In this document: positions 59,755 to 64,000 of the stretch, piece after piece
Numbering within the stretch: position 1 is the first letter of the stretch
How the letters are laid out: each line of letters starts with the position of its first letter
Origin: Candidatus Peribacteria bacterium RIFOXYB1_FULL_54_35
Lineage (GTDB): Bacteria > Patescibacteriota > Gracilibacteria > Peribacterales > Peribacteraceae
Assembly: GCA_001787755.1 (NCBI GenBank)
Contig: MFYJ01000014.1
Location: 1-64,000, forward strand
Length of the DNA stretch: 64,000 nt
Direction of reading: 5' to 3'
The notes under the pieces: model-generated
Database searches by the model: none
The model's input: only the letters and a program-made list of their open reading frames with translations
Told to the model about the DNA's origin: nothing
Position numbers and translations under genes: made by a program

Positions 59755-60402
59755 CTATTTCCTTCTTGCCACCACATTAAACCCCAGCGCATATTTCTTA
59801 TTCGCCGCCGACCGATCATGCCGATCGAGCATCATCGCCAGGTGTCCCCGTGCCATGCTCACGAGTGAGAAAAGTCGTCCGAGCAAAGGTTTCTTGTACA
59901 GGTCCAGACGCTCGATCCAGTAGCGGATCCAGTTCTGCGCACGCTCGGTCCGGTATCCGCCGCGATGCTCGATGCGGATGTCTGTGAAATCATTCGCGAA
60001 GAGATTACGAAGGGAGTGAGGTGTGAACCTCCAGAAGTGATACGGTTCGTCGCAAAGGGGGGACATGAAGGAGACGGATGCGAGCAGGTGGCCGCCGGGT
60101 TTGAGCACCCGCGCCATTTCTTTCACGGCTGCATGGACATCATAAATATCCATCAGCACTTCCATACAGAGTTCACTGTCGAAGGATGCATCTGCAAGCG
60201 GCATCTTCTCCGCGCCGGACACGATATCAGGCTTGGCCGATGCATCGGGATCCAGCACGGTGTGCTTCGTGATGTGCGGGAAATAGCGGCGGTAACGTTT
60301 GCCGTCCTGTCCGCCGACATCGAGCAGGGAACCTGTGAGGAGGTGTGAATTCTCCTCGACGAATTTTGCAAGCAGGTAGCGATCGGGTTGGGAAACACGC
60401 AT
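59755..60402 (-). CDS. Class I SAM-dependent methyltransferase
   Basis: GSLLDVGGQDGKRYRRYFPH, MEVLMDIYDVHAAVKEMARVLKPGGHLLASVSFMSP. Confidence 0.9.
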   Translation of the reverse strand: MRVSQPDRYLLAKFVEENSHLLTGSLLDVGGQDGKRYRRYFPHITKHTVLDPDASAKPDIVSGAEKMPLADASFDSELCMEVLMDIYDVHAAVKEMARVLKPGGHLLASVSFMSPLCDEPYHFWRFTPHSLRNLFANDFTDIRIEHRGGYRTERAQNWIRYWIERLDLYKKPLLGRLFSLVSMARGHLAMMLDRHDRSAANKKYALGFNVVARRK

Positions 60403-60406
60403 GTTG

Positions 60407-61882
60407 TTAGTGTACCAGACGGAGTCCGTCTTTTTGGCTCATTTGGTCGAGCGTTTTCATGACGGGGAAGAAGAGGAGTCCGATAATGCAGTGATACACA
60501 GTCAGTGCGATGTAGAGCGACCAGAGCGGTTGCATCAGAGTTCCCAATCCAAAGAAGAGGCCGATGCCGACGAGTGTTGCGATGCCATTGAGAATCGCTG
60601 CGATGTGAATTTTGGAGGAGATTCGCAGGATTGGTGTCGCAATTGCATGGAAGGCGAGAGATACATTGAGGAACAAGATCACGAGAAACGGATACACCGC
60701 TGGCTGAAAGTTGGGTCCGTACACAAGGGGAAGGAGTGGAGGAATGATCAATGCTGCCAGCAGGCTGATTCCTACATGAAGAGTTGCCGTATGCTTTGTG
60801 AGGCGCAATAGCGAAGATCGCAAAGAATTTTTTCCTTTGCCAACCATGACGGGGATTGCAGAGGATGCCAGTCTGCTGATGCTGCTTAGTACGAACGATG
60901 CAGGCAGGTCTGCAAGTTTCATACCGAGCCGGAGGAGTCCGACCACCGCGGGTGATACCTGCGTACTGAATGTGAAAAGGAAAATATTCGGATACAAATT
61001 GCCGAGACTTTTATCGATTGCAATCCAAGCGCCGTCTTTCGTGTATTGCCAAAAGTGCGGGAGGTCTCCGGAGCAAAGCGCACTTCGAAATTCCGGCAGC
61101 CCGTGCCTGCGGCGAAGTCTCGGATAGAGCATGATTCCGATCAGGCTGAAACATGCGGCCGTGATCAGCGAGCTTGCGATGAGTCCCGGCACGCCGAACC
61201 CCATCATCAAAAGACCGACCGCGATGCAGATTTGGAGCAAGTTCTTCGTGTTTTCCAAGATTGTGAGCGTACGGATCTCACGTGTAGTTTGAAGGACGAT
61301 GGAAATGAAAGTGAACGGCAGTTCGAATATCGATGATGCGAATACAAGGCTTGCGAGGGTGCCGATAGCAGTTTGTCCGTAGATCTGCTTTGTGATCATA
61401 GGCGAAGTGAAAGCCAGTAGAATGAGGAGTAACGCCGCTCCTGCCGAGGTCAGCACATAATAATAAAGCACCCTGGTCTGAGCTGTGTAATCTTTACGTC
61501 CGTAGGCTTCTGCAAAAAAAGTGAGTGTTGTGGCTTGTTGTCCTAAATTCGTCAGCAGCCCCACGGTTCCTGTATATGCAAGAACGACTGAGTATTCACC
61601 GTATCCGGCAAGCCCCAAAAAACGCACATACAGGATGGATGCGAGAAAACTGCTTGCGATCATTACCAACCTGCCAATCTGCATCGTCGTCACATCCCGA
61701 ATAAAAGGGATACGAACGATCTGCAGGAGATATTTTATCATAAGCGGACGTATCCTACCCTTCCGGTCCCAGAGCCGGAAGGAGTCTTTTCTCCGGCTCA
61801 TCGGGCAAAAGTAATACCACTTCGCGTTTAAAATGCTACGAATCTGTTGAAATGCTTTGCAAGTAATGCTCGGCTGGAGCAA
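60407..61882 (-). CDS. Polysaccharide flippase (oligosaccharide exporter family)
   Basis: Multi-TM; RLVMIASSFLASILYVRFLGLAGYGEYSVVLAYTGTVGLLTNLG; start uncertain (MSRRKDSF likely). Confidence 0.85.
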   Translation of the reverse strand: MLQPSITCKAFQQIRSILNAKWYYFCPMSRRKDSFRLWDRKGRIRPLMIKYLLQIVRIPFIRDVTTMQIGRLVMIASSFLASILYVRFLGLAGYGEYSVVLAYTGTVGLLTNLGQQATTLTFFAEAYGRKDYTAQTRVLYYYVLTSAGAALLLILLAFTSPMITKQIYGQTAIGTLASLVFASSIFELPFTFISIVLQTTREIRTLTILENTKNLLQICIAVGLLMMGFGVPGLIASSLITAACFSLIGIMLYPRLRRRHGLPEFRSALCSGDLPHFWQYTKDGAWIAIDKSLGNLYPNIFLFTFSTQVSPAVVGLLRLGMKLADLPASFVLSSISRLASSAIPVMVGKGKNSLRSSLLRLTKHTATLHVGISLLAALIIPPLLPLVYGPNFQPAVYPFLVILFLNVSLAFHAIATPILRISSKIHIAAILNGIATLVGIGLFFGLGTLMQPLWSLYIALTVYHCIIGLLFFPVMKTLDQMSQKDGLRLVH

Positions 61883-61965
61883 ACGCTACGCGGTACGAGA
61901 GGATGCTATACCACTGCCCTCGTATTGGTATCCTCTCTATTGCAACTTGGTATAACCGGGCCGGG

Positions 61966-63099
61966 TCACGTGTTTGCAAGAACTTTTTCATAAATCCCCT
62001 CAAAACATTCCGCCTGCCGCTCCACACTGTGGTCGCGCGCCCACTTTCTGCAATCCTCCGGCCTGATCCGGTGTTCCTCCAGTACCCAGCGCATTTTCTC
62101 CGCAACATCCGCGGGCTTGTGCGGATCCACGCAATACCCGGAAACACCATCCAACACGGCCTCCTCTCCGCCAGACTCAATTGGACCGATGGCCGGAATG
62201 CCGCGAAGGTTTCCTTCCAAAAACACCAGCGAGTGTCCTTCGAAGTGATGGCCATCGCTGATGCCGAGCACCAGGCAGAGGTCGGCGAAGTCGTAATACT
62301 CATGCAGTTTGCTGCGCGGGACCGGGCCGTGGAAGGTGATTGTCGATTCCATGTTCAGATCCCTCACGAGCTTCTTCACTTCATCCGTGTAATTGCTCTG
62401 CGGGACGTTTCCGACGAAATGCATGTGAAACGGCATCGTCGATGTCCGTTTGAACTCCGCGCAGGCTTTGATGATCTCCCGCACGCCTTTGCGCGGCTTG
62501 ATTTCACTCACGAACAGAATGTGTCTGCAGTTGGGATCCAGTTTTTGCGGGGTCTCCGGCACATCCTCAATGCCAAGCGGGAACACCATCATCCTCTTCT
62601 GCGCATCAGCGGCGCAGGTGTCACCACACCGCTCCACAACAGACTCCGACACTCTTTTCTGTGTGTAGTGACTGAGCACGGCGAATGCATCGGCCCGCCG
62701 GTACGCATCGCACATCAGTTTCCGGACAACGAAAATGTAGAGCGGTGAGACGCTGTACGTACCGATGATGCTGAGAACCCACGGCGGCATCTTCTTCATC
62801 GTGAGGCGGACGAACGGCATGGCCAGAACATAGGGCTCGACCAGAATGTGCATGATGTCCGGCTGGAATTCTTTGATCGCTTTGCGAATAGCCCACGCGC
62901 TCCAGAACCATAAGAAAGGATTTCCCAGCAGGTGGTGCGGCTCCGGCAGCCACACACGCTCATCGTCGTAGTCACTCTTCTCCCGCGTGAGCGCTCGGAC
63001 CGTATGTCCCCGGGCCCTGAGGCCGAGAGCCGTGTTCCGAGCATAGGTTCCCCAGCCGCTGGCGGAGTTTAAGGTGTTGCTGAGGATGAGGATGCGCAT
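61966..63099 (-). CDS. Glycosyltransferase family 4
   Basis: MRILILSNTLNSASGWGTYARNTALGLRARGHTV, HILFVSEIKPRKGVREIIKAC, FEGHSLVFLEGNLRGIPAIGPIESGGEEAV. Confidence 0.92.
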   Translation of the reverse strand: MRILILSNTLNSASGWGTYARNTALGLRARGHTVRALTREKSDYDDERVWLPEPHHLLGNPFLWFWSAWAIRKAIKEFQPDIMHILVEPYVLAMPFVRLTMKKMPPWVLSIIGTYSVSPLYIFVVRKLMCDAYRRADAFAVLSHYTQKRVSESVVERCGDTCAADAQKRMMVFPLGIEDVPETPQKLDPNCRHILFVSEIKPRKGVREIIKACAEFKRTSTMPFHMHFVGNVPQSNYTDEVKKLVRDLNMESTITFHGPVPRSKLHEYYDFADLCLVLGISDGHHFEGHSLVFLEGNLRGIPAIGPIESGGEEAVLDGVSGYCVDPHKPADVAEKMRWVLEEHRIRPEDCRKWARDHSVERQAECFEGIYEKVLANT

Positions 63100-63149
63100 G
63101 GAGAGAGTATAAAGTATGTGGAATGTGGTATGTAGTATAGAGTATTGGC

Positions 63150-63821
63150 ATGGCTTTTCTCGATACGATCGGCCTTACGCGCAAGATCACACGCTCTCGT
63201 TTGAAGGCATTTCTCCGGAAGTATGCGAGTGACGCAAAAACACTCGACATCGGCTGTGGCAATGACCAGTATGGCACGCTCTTTCCCAACCGCACCACGC
63301 TCGACATTGAAGCGCGTCCCGGCGTGAAGGTGGACATCATTGCCGATGCGCACAATCTCTCACAAATCAAAGACAATTCGTTTGGTGTGGTGCTCTGCAC
63401 GGAAGTGCTGGAGCACCTCCATACCCCGCCGAAGGCTATCGCGGAGTTCCATCGTATTCTCAAGCCGGGTGGTCTGCTCCTTCTCTCTACACGGTTCATC
63501 TTTCCCATTCACGATGCACCGGGCGATTACTATCGCTTCACGAAGTATGGTCTCCGGTACCTTCTCCGGGAGTTTACGATTGAAGAATTGAAATCAGAAA
63601 CATCCACCGGGGAAGCGCTTGCCGTGCTCTACCAGCGCATCGGGTTCCAGTGCGACACGCTCGGATTCCGGCCTTTCAAGATTCTCTGGTTCCTCAAGGC
63701 CAAACTCATGCTCCTCTTCGCATGGTTGATCACGAAGGAGTACGGGGACATCCATCACAAGCAGGAAGAACAGGGGATTCTTTCTTCGGGGTACTATGTG
63801 GCGGCAAGAAAAAAGCAGTAA
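63150..63821 (+). CDS. Class I SAM-dependent methyltransferase
   Basis: AKTLDIGCGNDQYGTLFPNRTTLDIEARPGVKVDI, CTEVLEHLHTPPKAIAEFHRILKPGGLLLLSTRF. Confidence 0.9.
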   Translation: MAFLDTIGLTRKITRSRLKAFLRKYASDAKTLDIGCGNDQYGTLFPNRTTLDIEARPGVKVDIIADAHNLSQIKDNSFGVVLCTEVLEHLHTPPKAIAEFHRILKPGGLLLLSTRFIFPIHDAPGDYYRFTKYGLRYLLREFTIEELKSETSTGEALAVLYQRIGFQCDTLGFRPFKILWFLKAKLMLLFAWLITKEYGDIHHKQEEQGILSSGYYVAARKKQ

Positions 63822-63843
63822 GTTGCAAGTAGATGCGGAATAC

Positions 63844-63990
63844 CTAAGGAACCTCTGGAAAATATCCAAATTGTCACAGTGAGCTCTGACGCCTGCCTGC
63901 CGGCAGGCAGGAACTGCGACAATTTGGCGCATGCCATGGTTCGACTACGCTCACCATGACATGCTGATGGGTTTTTCAGAGGTTTCCTAA
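63844..63990. repeat. Nested palindromic repeat element
   Basis: Outer arms ctaaggaacctctggaaaa / tttttcagaggtttcctaa; inner arms ccaaattgtcacagt / actgcgacaatttgg; central gcctgcctgccggcaggcagg; embedded catggttcgactacgctcaccatg. Confidence 0.7.
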
Positions 63991-64000
63991 TGACCACAAC

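Overview
The window is gene-dense and looks like a chromosomal segment of a small-genome bacterium. Gene content suggests Candidate Phyla Radiation / Peregrinibacteria-like, but this is an inference and is not proven here. I recognise a housekeeping block (gltX, an lpxC-like gene, cyclophilin PPIase, murG, ftsW, GT2, tsaB, secA, holB, TPR). Next come eight consecutive same-strand paralogues of a membrane-anchored SGNH/GDSL-hydrolase-like protein (12.4-22.7 kb), with a divergent ninth copy at 36-37 kb. Then follow a [2Fe-2S] ferredoxin, scattered sufC/sufB/sufD, a 1923-aa orphan protein with two small partner genes, a SIMPL protein and a membrane pyrophosphatase. A stand-alone 16S rRNA gene lies on the minus strand. 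The right end is a ~17-kb polysaccharide/cell-envelope cluster of glycosyltransferases, polysaccharide deacetylases, gmd, a flippase and methyltransferases. I found no transposase, CRISPR array or tRNA. The strongest second-look items are: (1) the 8+1 SGNH array, whose members mostly carry their own -10-like element just upstream of the ATG; (2) a 16S 3' end reading CACTTCCTTA instead of CACCTCCTTA, together with a general lack of Shine-Dalgarno sites and many start codons 6-9 nt after a -10-like hexamer (leaderless mRNAs); (3) the giant-protein operon; (4) an LpxC homologue; (5) a gene split by an in-frame TAG, and a protein-like ORF with no canonical start codon.
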